This document shows, in pieces, positions 8,253 through 16,548 of a stretch of DNA of 64,000 nt; position 1 is the stretch's first letter; each line of letters begins with the position of its first letter. This stretch comes from Myxococcales bacterium (GTDB lineage Bacteria > Myxococcota_A > Polyangia > Polyangiales > Polyangiaceae), in assembly GCA_004193285.1 (NCBI GenBank), contig SECP01000032.1:1-64000 (forward strand), in the 5' to 3' direction. Under the pieces are notes generated by a model. It made no database searches, was not told where the DNA came from, and was given only the letters and a program-made list of their open reading frames with translations. The position numbers and the translations under genes are program-made.

Positions 8253-10042
8253 GGCAGAGGCTTGTCCTCGAGCGTGTCCGTCTCCGGGTCATACCGAAGA
8301 GCGTCGGAATTCGGCCCCTTGGGAAACATCGACTCGTATCCAGCCTGCGCGTCGTTCAAGCAGTAGACGCTGCCGACCCCCTTCCGCGTGCCATTGGCCG
8401 TGTTCCAGTCAGGAGGGCCGAGCGTCAGGTTGATTCCGAGGTCTTCGCCGTTGTCGAGAGCGGAGAGTACCTTCGATACCTGCGAAGGTCCCACGTCGTA
8501 GGGGGTTCCTCCGAGCAGTTTCTGCATGCCGATAGCGAGCTGCTTGCCGGTGAGCGCCGGGACTTGCCCGGCAGCGGCGGTTGCGTACACCATCAGGTAG
8601 GTCGCGTCGTACACGCTCTCAGAGCCCAGCAGCACGGTGGGGTCTTGAAGATCGCTGTTGCCGCTGATGAGGCGAGATTCGTAGTTCTCTCGTAGATCTG
8701 GATTCTCTGCGGAGGCGTAAGCCACGCCCACGATGCGATTCATCAAGGTCTTGAATCCGTCTGGGCTCTCGCTCCCGCTATAGAGGGCCCAAGTTTCGGG
8801 AGCCATCGACGAGCCGAGCACGTACATGGGCCGACTCTGCGAGTCACCTTGTCCGCGGCTCCAATTGGTTCCTGACTCGAGAACCGGGAAGATGCCCTCG
8901 ATGAACTCGGACCCGGCGAGCGCGACGATGATGTGAGGTCTGAAGTTGAGCAAGTCGGTCGCGACTGCGCCCACGTCAGGCGCCGCAGTCAGCAGCGCCG
9001 ACTCCACCTCGAATTGTTGAACATCGAACTGATCCCGAATACCAAGGTCCAGGAGGGCGTCCCGCACGTCCGTCTCCCGCGCGATGTTGGCGCTGACCAG
9101 GGCCACCCGCAGTTTCGACTCCAGAGTTTCGAGATTGAGAAAGCCGCCCGTCGGATCCTTGGCGCGAATATAGGCGTCGGTCCGTTTCAAGAGCGCGCGG
9201 AAGGCGGGAGCGAGGTCGCTGGTGGCACCGAGCATGTTCCAGAGTCGTCCCTCGTCGCTGATCGCGGCGAGCTCGCTGTCTTGCTCGAACGGGCTGATCA
9301 CGAACGTGCCCGCGGCGTTCAACCGCTGCGAGAACACCGCCTCCAAGTCCTTGGCGGATAGCGAGGAGATGATACCCGGTACATGGAGCTCGTCCACCAA
9401 GTGCGCCAGGCTGGGCTCGAATGGCTCTATCGTTCCTGGCGCAACGTCCGGAAAGTACGAGTTGCAGATCACGAACGCGAGCGTTCGCTTGCTACCGCCG
9501 GGTCCACCGCGGAGGCCCGTCACCTTGGTCGTGATCTCGGACACGACCAAGTCGATATTGCGAGTCGTGACGGAGCGGCTCACGCCGTCGGGCGCGACCG
9601 TGTACGCGCCGTAGATGATAGGCCCGGGAGCGCGGAGGTTGTCGGCGCCGACGACCAGGGGGCACTCCTCGGTCACGAGCGAAACGCATTTGCCCGCGAT
9701 ACACGTGTAGGGCTGCCCGAAGTTCGCGTCGATGCACTCGCCGTTGCTGACGCACTCGGGGGGAAGCTCGCCATCGCCTCCAGCGCCGGCCTGACCGGCC
9801 TCGACGCTGGAGGTGCCTCCACTGGTGGTGCCCCCGCTGGTAGTACCTCCGCTGCCGCCGTCCTCCACGCAAACGCCGGCGCGGCAGGACAGGTCACTGC
9901 CCAACCGCGCACAATCACCGTCCACCGCGCATTGGTCGGCATCGAGATTGAACACGACAGAACAAGCTGGCGCACCGAGAGCAAGAAGCGCAGGCCAGCA
10001 CATCACGCGCATCCATTCTCGCCACCAAGTCGCGGTCTTCAT
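8234..10042 (-). CDS. Lipoprotein with type 1 periplasmic ligand-binding fold
   Basis: 602 residues. Signal peptide with lipobox LGAPAC; then a short Cys-rich motif (CAVDGDC...CRAGVC) and a Thr/Gly/Ser linker common in myxobacterial lipoproteins. Residues ~120-590 resemble branched-chain amino acid/ANF receptor-type binding proteins: a leading PLVVGADNL strand, repeated Rossmann-like halves, and VYDATYLMVYA near the second-domain hinge, a typical position in LivJ-like proteins. No permease or ATPase genes are adjacent, so a sensory or scavenging role is as likely as transport. It lies upstream of, and overlaps, the serine protease gene. Confidence 0.75.
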   Translation of the reverse strand: MKTATWWREWMRVMCWPALLALGAPACSVVFNLDADQCAVDGDCARLGSDLSCRAGVCVEDGGSGGTTSGGTTSGGTSSVEAGQAGAGGDGELPPECVSNGECIDANFGQPYTCIAGKCVSLVTEECPLVVGADNLRAPGPIIYGAYTVAPDGVSRSVTTRNIDLVVSEITTKVTGLRGGPGGSKRTLAFVICNSYFPDVAPGTIEPFEPSLAHLVDELHVPGIISSLSAKDLEAVFSQRLNAAGTFVISPFEQDSELAAISDEGRLWNMLGATSDLAPAFRALLKRTDAYIRAKDPTGGFLNLETLESKLRVALVSANIARETDVRDALLDLGIRDQFDVQQFEVESALLTAAPDVGAVATDLLNFRPHIIVALAGSEFIEGIFPVLESGTNWSRGQGDSQSRPMYVLGSSMAPETWALYSGSESPDGFKTLMNRIVGVAYASAENPDLRENYESRLISGNSDLQDPTVLLGSESVYDATYLMVYATAAAGQVPALTGKQLAIGMQKLLGGTPYDVGPSQVSKVLSALDNGEDLGINLTLGPPDWNTANGTRKGVGSVYCLNDAQAGYESMFPKGPNSDALRYDPETDTLEDKPLPCITSF

Positions 10043-10073
10043 ATCAGCTCAGAGTGTTAGCACACGAGCACTC

Positions 10074-10790
10074 TCAGCCGTCGAGCGGCCACTTGGGGGG
10101 ACACATGTCGTCATGTGTTGCGGGGTAGTTGGCACACGACAAAGCGGAGAGGAATTGGTTGTAGCAAGTCTCGTTGAAGTCGGCTCCGTAGTCCTCCACA
10201 CACTCCAACCCGCCGCTCGGGTTCCCTTGCTCGAAGGGAGTGATCGCACAATCGAGCACCTTGTCGTACTCGGCCAGACACGGCGCGCACTCGGCGAAGT
10301 TCTGCCGCTCGTCAGTGAGCCCGCTGACGCAATCAGGGCACTCAGCTTGATCCGCACAATTGAGAGAGGCCGCGGCCGAGCAGAATTTATGAACGATGGT
10401 CGTCTGCCCACAGGCGTAGACGACACCCGGGTCCGCGCTGCCACCAGCTCCGCCCTCGCTAACGGCACCAGCCTGGCCGGTGTCGTCGCTGCCACCGACG
10501 CCGCCGAGCCCGCCGTCTCCGGCGCCGCCCTCGCCGCCCTGACCGCCGGCCGCGACTTGGCCGCCTACGGAAGAGCCGGAGACGCCGCTACCTCCCGAAC
10601 CCGAGACGGAGCTACCGCCCGAGCCGGAGACGCCGCTACCGCCCGAGCCGGCTTCGCCCGGGCTACCGCTGCTGCCCGTCTCGCCCGCCTCACCTCCGCC
10701 GGGGATGGCGTCATCATCACCGCAGGCGCCGACGAGCAGGCTGCCCGTAAACGCCGCAAACAAGACCACATAACTGAGTCGATTTGCCAT
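10074..10790 (-). CDS. Gly/Ser-rich lipoprotein with Cys-rich C-terminal domain
   Basis: 238 residues. Signal peptide with lipobox LVGAC, followed by GDDD. Residues ~30-125 are a low-complexity Gly/Ser linker with repeated GGSGVSGS units. The C-terminal ~110 residues hold twelve or so Cys with spacing such as CPDC and CAPC, which suggests a disulfide-stabilised helical domain. No enzyme motif recognised. Similar stalk-plus-head lipoproteins are common in Polyangia. It lies 31 bases upstream of the binding-fold lipoprotein on the same strand, and is set off from the crystallin gene by strong hairpins. Confidence 0.75.
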   Translation of the reverse strand: MANRLSYVVLFAAFTGSLLVGACGDDDAIPGGGEAGETGSSGSPGEAGSGGSGVSGSGGSSVSGSGGSGVSGSSVGGQVAAGGQGGEGGAGDGGLGGVGGSDDTGQAGAVSEGGAGGSADPGVVYACGQTTIVHKFCSAAASLNCADQAECPDCVSGLTDERQNFAECAPCLAEYDKVLDCAITPFEQGNPSGGLECVEDYGADFNETCYNQFLSALSCANYPATHDDMCPPKWPLDG

Positions 10791-10871
10791 GCATGCTCCT
10801 AAGCAACTGCTGCTCGCTCATCCCGAACGAGCCGGAAACGAAGAACGGCTACTCACACGCCCAGCTTAAGG

Positions 10872-10946
10872 GGCGACGCGGCGTCGCCGTCTCCGGCGGG
10901 GACGCCGGAGACGACGCGAGCCGGCGCGGATGATCCGGGCCGGCTC
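10872..10946 (-). terminator. Three consecutive hairpins, likely terminator of the crystallin-type gene
   Basis: Within 75 bases there are three perfect inverted repeats: 7 bp (10872-10878 with 10882-10888), 10 bp CGTCTCCGGC (10888-10897 with 10904-10913, loop 6) and 8 bp GAGCCGGC (10918-10925 with 10939-10946). They begin 31 bases beyond the stop of the minus-strand crystallin-type gene and lie before the next gene start at 10790. No T-run follows, so Rho-independent action is not proven. Confidence 0.55.
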
Positions 10947-10977
10947 GTGCGTGAGCGTTACCTCACCAGGGGTTTAA

Positions 10978-12126
10978 CTAGTTCAGCAGACAGAAGCGGT
11001 AGCTTCCGGAAGACCGAACGATGCCCGGGAAGAAGCTGGTGTGGCCGAACGGCTTCTTCTTGCAGGTGGCGCCGATCGGGAAAATGGCCGGGGCCGGGTC
11101 GTCAGTCGAGCGCCACGTCTCCGCGACCTCCGACTTAACTTGCACGCCGTACGTGGTACCACCGACCTGGCTCGGGGGCACGAAGTCGACGTTGAAGGGG
11201 TCTACGTCGATGGTGTTGTTGGGGACGTCCAGCCGCACGTCCAGGATGTCGTTGCCGCGCATGTAGCCAAGGGTAACCAGCTTGGCGCGGATGTCCGTCC
11301 AGTTGCCGCTCGTCACGTTCACCTTGTAGGTGTCGACCGAGCTGCAAGCAGACGTGTTGGAGGAGACGATGACCGAGCTGGTGCGGTCGTTGAAGGGGCC
11401 GAAGCCGGCCATATCTGCCGTCTGAACGCTGCTCGCGCCGCCGAAGGCGTCGTTCTCGTACACGGTGACCTTCATGCCGGGGCGCACTTTGATCGAAGTG
11501 ACCGTGTTGTCGCCGATCTTCAGGTCCGCCTGGCGGTAGCTGCCGGTGCGCAAGCACTGCGATTGCCCACCGTAGTTGGCCTCGGTATAGAGGGTTACGG
11601 CGCAGTTCGTGAGGGTGATGGTGTGCGGTAAGCCGGTGCGAGTCGGCGAGCGCAGCGTCTTGTACGGGTCGTTCTCTGTGCCGTCCGTGATGTAGCCGAC
11701 GTAGTCCTCGTTCTGCTTCTGTTGCATGAAGCCCTGCACGAGCGCACCACGAATTTGGCCGGGGCTCACGATCAGCTTGTTGCTGCTGAACACGTCCGAC
11801 GTGCCATCTTGCGCGCTGAGGCCGGCGGTGACGGCGGGGCAGCCAGTGCGACCGCGGCTCGCGCACAGCGAGTAGCCGGCCGGCGAGATTTGCAGGCGAT
11901 CGCCGGAGGAGGCAAGCTGCAGGTCGGTCGTGAACTCCCAGCGGCCGAAGTCTTCCGCCGCGTCGTAGGCCAGGTGGGCCACGAACGGCTTCCATTCCAG
12001 GCCGGTTGCGCCGCAAGTAGCGAGGGTTTGCTTCGCTTCCGCGAAATCCTCAGGGGTGCCGGTATCTACGCTGCAACCTGCCAGCGCAGTCAGGGCCAGA
12101 ATCGCTCCAGTCAATTTCTTAAACAT
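10978..12126 (-). CDS. Beta-gamma-crystallin-domain lipoprotein
   Basis: 382 residues. Signal peptide with lipobox LTALAGC. Residues ~175-260 form a beta-gamma-crystallin-like double Greek key: VTLYTEANYGG and VTVYENDAFGG are the two characteristic Tyr/Phe-Gly-Gly strand motifs, each followed by a Ser-rich segment (SVIVSSN) where calcium would bind. The N-terminal ~150 and C-terminal ~110 residues have no recognised family. Myxobacteria use such folds in Protein S of the spore coat. Here it sits at the head of a run of secreted proteins. The start has a GAGGA about 6-8 bases upstream. Confidence 0.78.
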   Translation of the reverse strand: MFKKLTGAILALTALAGCSVDTGTPEDFAEAKQTLATCGATGLEWKPFVAHLAYDAAEDFGRWEFTTDLQLASSGDRLQISPAGYSLCASRGRTGCPAVTAGLSAQDGTSDVFSSNKLIVSPGQIRGALVQGFMQQKQNEDYVGYITDGTENDPYKTLRSPTRTGLPHTITLTNCAVTLYTEANYGGQSQCLRTGSYRQADLKIGDNTVTSIKVRPGMKVTVYENDAFGGASSVQTADMAGFGPFNDRTSSVIVSSNTSACSSVDTYKVNVTSGNWTDIRAKLVTLGYMRGNDILDVRLDVPNNTIDVDPFNVDFVPPSQVGGTTYGVQVKSEVAETWRSTDDPAPAIFPIGATCKKKPFGHTSFFPGIVRSSGSYRFCLLN

Positions 12127-12434
12127 CTAGGTTCCTCGGGGTGAGGCCAGCGGGATTCGCCGGCTCGTTACGCTCGTGAAACCTCATTGCACGCGATATG
12201 CCACGAACCGGTCCCCTCCCATCGAGTTGTAAAAGGTAAATTGGCCGAACGAATCCAGTGTAAGGCGGCGGTGCGAGGAGTAGTGAAGTGAGCTCACCGT
12301 GCGCGAGTTGTGCAATGAGCTGCACAACGTGGATTGCACCACTCGCGCACCTGCACGAGACGCACGAAGCACTCGTTGCGCGCACCTTTCCCGCAAATCC
12401 GCGCGCGTCCGAGCGAACGCGAGACGCGCGAGAC
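12127..12434. promoter_or_regulatory. Gene-free 308-base region with a nested dyad
   Basis: No credible gene. The part near 12225-12250 is A/T-richer than its surroundings and may hold the promoter of the crystallin-type gene. A nested dyad lies at 12299-12350: outer arms GTGCGCGAGT (12299-12308) and ACTCGCGCAC (12341-12350), inner arms TTGTGCA (12308-12314) and TGCACAA (12321-12327) with a 6-base loop. It may be the kinase-gene terminator or an operator. Confidence 0.45.
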
Positions 12435-13904
12435 TCAGCGGCCGAAGAGCTGGGCGAGCAGCGCGAGCGCGATGAGCAACACCAGGAACACGAGCGCAGT
12501 CAGCGCGAGCTGCCGACCACGCGAGCTCCGCTCGGCGGGGGCAAGCTCGACGGCAGCGCTCGGGGGTGCGGGCGGAGCTTTCGAGACGAGTGCGCGGCCT
12601 GGCGGCTGCGCACCTACTGGTACGAAATCAACGAGCGCGGTGGCATCCGAAGGGCGCGCCGCGACTACTGGTGGCAGAACGTGGCGGCGTTTTGCTAGGG
12701 CCGCGGTGGCAGCATCCACCTGGGTGGGCGTCGCTTCCACGAGCTCGTGGTCTTGGAGCTCTCGAATGGGCGCGGGCGCAGCTTTCGTGGGGATCGGCTT
12801 GCCGCGCCAAAGCTCGAGCGGGGCTGGCGTGAGCCCGCTGCCGGCGGTGGGGGTCTCGTTGTCCACGTCCGAATTCAGGCGCGACATCACGAGCTCGGGC
12901 GCCATCCGATTCTGTGAGAGGAGCGCGTCGTTGCGCGCCTTCACCTCGGGGCTGATGCGCTCCTTCACACACTTAGCTACTTCACTCGCGGTCACCAGCT
13001 TTCCGCTGGAAAGTAGCCATTCCTCGAGCGCGATCTGCATGTCCTCCGCGGTTTGAAAGCGCGCGTCCGGCTTGGGCGAGAGCGCCCTTTGGATGATGCT
13101 CTCCAGCGCCTCCGGATAGTCCGGCCTGAGCGCTCGCGGCAGCTTGTACTCGTTGAGGAGGATCTTGCGGAGCGCGTTGGCGCCGTTGCCGAACGGGCGC
13201 AAACCGAGCGTCGCCACGTAGAGCACGCAGCCCATCGCGTACACGTCCGCACGCCGGTCCACCACCCCGCCCGAAATTTGCTCCGGCGGGATGTAGGCGA
13301 ACTTGCCCTTCACTTCCCCCGTCTTCGTGCGCTCGTGGAGCTGGTACCGCGCTTTGGCGATGCCAAAGTCGTTCACCTTCGTCTGCCCTTGCATGGACAC
13401 GAGGATGTTGGGGGGAGAAATGTCCCGATGCACGACCCCGAGCGGAGCGCCGTCCGTACCCAAAGTCTCGTGAGCGGCGTGCATTCCTGCACAGGCGTCC
13501 GCGATGATTCGCGCTGCGATGCGCAGATCCAGCGCTACGAGCGTGTCGCCTTGTCGCAACAGGCCTGCGAGTGAATCGCCAGCGACCCACTCCATGGCCA
13601 TGAACATCCGATCACCATCTTTGCCGAGCTCGTACGTCTCGCACACGTTGGGGTGATGTATGGACGAAGCGACCGTGGCTTCGTCGATGAACATGCGCGC
13701 GTAGTTTTCGTCGTCCGCTACCTCTGCGCGAATGAGCTTGAGCGCCACCGTGCGCGCGAAGCCGCTGCCGACGGGGCGAGCGGTCCACACTTGCCCCATG
13801 CCGCCGCTCGCCAGGAGGGCGGTGAGCTGGTAGCGGCCAATCCTGTCGCCGGGCGCGAGCGTATCGCCAGGATCGGACTGCATGTGCGGACGGGTGTTAC
13901 TCAT
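12435..13904 (-). CDS. Membrane-anchored Ser/Thr protein kinase
   Basis: 489 residues. PknB-type kinase domain at ~24-300: glycine loop ASGGMGQV at 32-39, ATP Lys56, HRD at 159-161, DFG at 179-181, and IPPEQ in place of the usual APE. The domain is followed by ~160 residues of charged and Pro/Ala-rich linker and one membrane helix at ~466-486 right at the C-terminus, leaving almost nothing outside. So this is a cytoplasmic kinase tethered to the membrane, not a receptor with a large sensor. It is divergent from the second kinase, with 137 bases between them. Targets unknown; the FHA regulator at 5635-7095 is a candidate by domain logic only. Confidence 0.93.
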   Translation of the reverse strand: MSNTRPHMQSDPGDTLAPGDRIGRYQLTALLASGGMGQVWTARPVGSGFARTVALKLIRAEVADDENYARMFIDEATVASSIHHPNVCETYELGKDGDRMFMAMEWVAGDSLAGLLRQGDTLVALDLRIAARIIADACAGMHAAHETLGTDGAPLGVVHRDISPPNILVSMQGQTKVNDFGIAKARYQLHERTKTGEVKGKFAYIPPEQISGGVVDRRADVYAMGCVLYVATLGLRPFGNGANALRKILLNEYKLPRALRPDYPEALESIIQRALSPKPDARFQTAEDMQIALEEWLLSSGKLVTASEVAKCVKERISPEVKARNDALLSQNRMAPELVMSRLNSDVDNETPTAGSGLTPAPLELWRGKPIPTKAAPAPIRELQDHELVEATPTQVDAATAALAKRRHVLPPVVAARPSDATALVDFVPVGAQPPGRALVSKAPPAPPSAAVELAPAERSSRGRQLALTALVFLVLLIALALLAQLFGR

Positions 13905-14041
13905 GAGGCGCGGGGTGCGAAAGTTCGAGGTCAGCTCGCCGTAAACAGAGTGGGTACGAAGCTCACGAAGTTATGTCAGTATCGATGGTGTGGCCAATCA
14001 ACCTAACGGTTGCGGCGAATTTTTTATGAGGGCCCAGAGTC
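13905..14041. promoter_or_regulatory. Divergent promoter region between two kinases
   Basis: This 137-base gap must hold start signals for both kinase genes. Its right half is A/T-rich (around 13970-14030, including TTTTTTAT). No exact -35/-10 or sigma-54 motif is certain. Confidence 0.4.
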
Positions 14042-15514
14042 ATGGCTGAACAGACGACGGGCTCCTTGATCGGCCGTTACCAGCTCGTGGCTCCTATTGG
14101 AGTCGGGGGAATGGGGCGCGTCTGGGTTGCGATCGACACCGCTTCCCCGGGCCTGCGGCTCGTGGCGGTGAAAACGACGCTCAGCGGCGCTGACGCGGGC
14201 ATGAACCCGGATTTCTGGGCCGTGCTCGCGGACGAGGCGGGCCTCGCTTCGCGCATCAACCACCCCAACGTGTGCGCCACCCACGAGCTCAGCGAGGAAG
14301 CCGGAACTCACTTCCTCGTGATGGATTGGTCGGACGGCGCGTCCCTCCGGGACGTGTTGAACGCGCTCCCGGGGAAGCATCTGACGCCCGAGCTTGCGGC
14401 CTATGTTTGCGCGGGAGTTGCGGCCGGTCTCCACGCCGCGCACGAGCTTGCGGACGAAGACGGCCACTTGCTGGGCGTGGTCCATCGGGACGTCTCTCCG
14501 CAAAACGTGCTCGTCTCTACCCGCGGCCAGATCCGCCTCGCAGATTTCGGCGTCGCCAAGTCGCGCGGGCAGCTTCACAAGGCGACGGAGACGGGCGAGG
14601 TCAAGGGCAAACTCTCGTACATGGCTCCGGAGCAGGTGACGTCGAAGAACATCGATCGTCGCGCTGACATCTTCGCGCTGGGCTGCGTGCTGTACGAAGC
14701 AGCGCTCGGCGTTCGGCCCTTCCACGGGGCGGACGCGCTCGCCACGATGTACAAGATTCTGGAGGAGCCGCTCCCGCTGCCCAGCGCTCAGGACCCGAGC
14801 TTTCCGCAAGAGCTGGAGCGAGTGATCGTCAAGGCGCTCGCCAAAGATCCGGGCGAGCGCTACCAAACCGCGGAGGAGCTGCGCGAAGCGCTGTTCGAAT
14901 ACCTGTCCTCTACGGGCCGGTTCTTCGGTGACAAGCAAGTGGTGGAGGTGCTGAGCACGACGCTCGGGCCCGAGCTCGCCGAGCGAAACCGTACCATCCG
15001 CGCCAACGCGGAGCGGCTCCGTCGGGGAGAAAAGCTCTCGCCTCGTGAGTCACCTGCGCCGCCGCGCCCGCACGAGACGCTCACGCCCGAGGGCGGCGTC
15101 GAGCGCACCGTCACCGCGCTCCATCAGCAACGTCGTCAGGTTTGGACTCGGGTCGCGTTCATCGCGGTGAGCGCGGTCGCAGTTGCGGCCGTCGCGTGGG
15201 GCTTCTCCAACAAGAGCGCTCCGGGCCCGAGCACGGGCGTCGTTGCGGGCGCGCCGGCCCTCACCGCTCCGCCCGCGGTCGCGCCCCCATCCACAGCGTC
15301 GCCTTCCGCAGCGGTCGGCAGCGAAGCGCCGCCCAGCGCCGCGCCAGAGCCGAGCGCGGCCGCATCGGCGTCGCTCGCGGGGCGCGCTCGGCCCACGGGA
15401 GCGCGCGTGACTCCGCGCGGTCCGTCATCCGCCTCGCCCGCGGCGCAACCGGACAAGACGCCCACCAGACGGCCGCGTCCGATCGACAAAGACAACATCT
15501 TCGAGAACCCCTGA
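14042..15514 (+). CDS. Membrane-anchored Ser/Thr protein kinase
   Basis: 490 residues. Kinase domain at ~10-285: glycine loop GVGGMGRV at 20-27, ATP Lys44, HRD at 148-150, DFG at 168-170, APEQ retained. A membrane helix lies at ~371-390 and is followed by ~100 Pro/Ala/Ser-rich residues, so unlike its divergent neighbour it carries a disordered tail outside the cytoplasm. The two kinases share the NHPNVC/HHPNVC and GVVHRD segments and look like paralogues. The TPR/PEGA gene begins 5 bases after the stop, so the pair is almost certainly co-transcribed. Confidence 0.93.
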   Translation: MAEQTTGSLIGRYQLVAPIGVGGMGRVWVAIDTASPGLRLVAVKTTLSGADAGMNPDFWAVLADEAGLASRINHPNVCATHELSEEAGTHFLVMDWSDGASLRDVLNALPGKHLTPELAAYVCAGVAAGLHAAHELADEDGHLLGVVHRDVSPQNVLVSTRGQIRLADFGVAKSRGQLHKATETGEVKGKLSYMAPEQVTSKNIDRRADIFALGCVLYEAALGVRPFHGADALATMYKILEEPLPLPSAQDPSFPQELERVIVKALAKDPGERYQTAEELREALFEYLSSTGRFFGDKQVVEVLSTTLGPELAERNRTIRANAERLRRGEKLSPRESPAPPRPHETLTPEGGVERTVTALHQQRRQVWTRVAFIAVSAVAVAAVAWGFSNKSAPGPSTGVVAGAPALTAPPAVAPPSTASPSAAVGSEAPPSAAPEPSAAASASLAGRARPTGARVTPRGPSSASPAAQPDKTPTRRPRPIDKDNIFENP

Positions 15515-15519
15515 AAATC

Positions 15520-16542
15520 ATGATCCGCTCTTCCGCCTCGGCTCTCGTCGTCCTGGTTTGCTCGCTTTCACCTGCGCTCGCTCACGCGGAAGAGGCCGCC
15601 CCCGCGCCCGCCGCAGCGGCGAACGCGCCTGACGCTGCCGCCAAGCAAGAGGCCGCGCGGCGCTTCGGCAGCGCGATCAAGCTTTATGAAGACGGCGACT
15701 ACCAGCTCGCGCTCGCCGAGTTCGAGCGCGTGTACGAGCTCGTGCCGGATTACCGAGTGCTGTACAACATCGGTCAGGTGAGCATGCAGCTGGGGCGGTA
15801 CGCGCGCGCGCTTCGCACCCTCCGCGAGTACATGGGCCGCGGAGGCGACGCGGTCCCGAGCGACCGGCGCAGCGCCGTGCGCGCAGACATCGAAGTGCTG
15901 GAGACGCGCACCGCGACCCTCACCCTGGACATTCAGCCCGCGGGGACGGAAGTGTGGATCGACGGCGTACTCATCGGCCAGGCGCCGCTCGCTCAGGCGG
16001 TGGTGGTGGACGTGGGCGAGCGCACCGTGCAAGCCCGGCGAAGGGGCTTCGTGGGGCGCACTCAGGCCATCACGCTCGCCGGCAGCGATCAGCGGCAGCT
16101 CGTCCTAGCGCTGGAGCCGGAGCCGAAAACCGCGCCCAGCGGCGGGCCGGCGCTCGTTGGTCCGTCACCCGCCGGCCCCCGGACGGCCGCGCCGACGCGT
16201 GAAAGCAAGTCGCGCCCCGTGCTCTGGGTAGGCTGGGGCACGACCGCGACGCTCGCCGCTGGCTCGGCCATCGCGGCCGTGCTCGGCGCTTCCGCGGCCT
16301 CGAACCTGAGAGATTTGCGCGACGCTCGCACCGCCACGCGTGACGCCTTGGACCAAGAACACGACCGCGCCGCCGCGCGCTTCTTGGTTGCGGACGTGCT
16401 CGGCGTGGCCGCCGTCGCCGCTGGCGCGACGACGCTCTACTTCCAGCTCTCCGGCTCGCGTGAGCGTGAACGAGCGCCGCAGCAGGCCCGACTCGGCTTC
16501 AGCGTGCTACCGAACGGCGTGTCTTTGCGCGTCGAGCACTGA
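15520..16542 (+). CDS. Secreted TPR and PEGA-domain protein
   Basis: 340 residues from ATG 15520. Signal peptide ending in ALAHAEE; tetratricopeptide repeats at ~45-110 (ALAEFERVYELVPDYRVLYNIGQ); a PEGA domain at ~125-195 (PAGTEVWIDGVLIGQAPL, then VDVGERTVQARRRGF); a Pro-rich linker; and two membrane-like helices at ~225-245 and ~275-295. This architecture is widespread in myxobacteria beside Ser/Thr kinases and probably works in the envelope as a surface or peptidoglycan-facing scaffold. It follows the kinase gene by 5 bases. A longer frame back to 15142 lies inside the kinase gene and is not used. Confidence 0.85.
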   Translation: MIRSSASALVVLVCSLSPALAHAEEAAPAPAAAANAPDAAAKQEAARRFGSAIKLYEDGDYQLALAEFERVYELVPDYRVLYNIGQVSMQLGRYARALRTLREYMGRGGDAVPSDRRSAVRADIEVLETRTATLTLDIQPAGTEVWIDGVLIGQAPLAQAVVVDVGERTVQARRRGFVGRTQAITLAGSDQRQLVLALEPEPKTAPSGGPALVGPSPAGPRTAAPTRESKSRPVLWVGWGTTATLAAGSAIAAVLGASAASNLRDLRDARTATRDALDQEHDRAAARFLVADVLGVAAVAAGATTLYFQLSGSRERERAPQQARLGFSVLPNGVSLRVEH

Positions 16543-16548
16543 GCGCGG

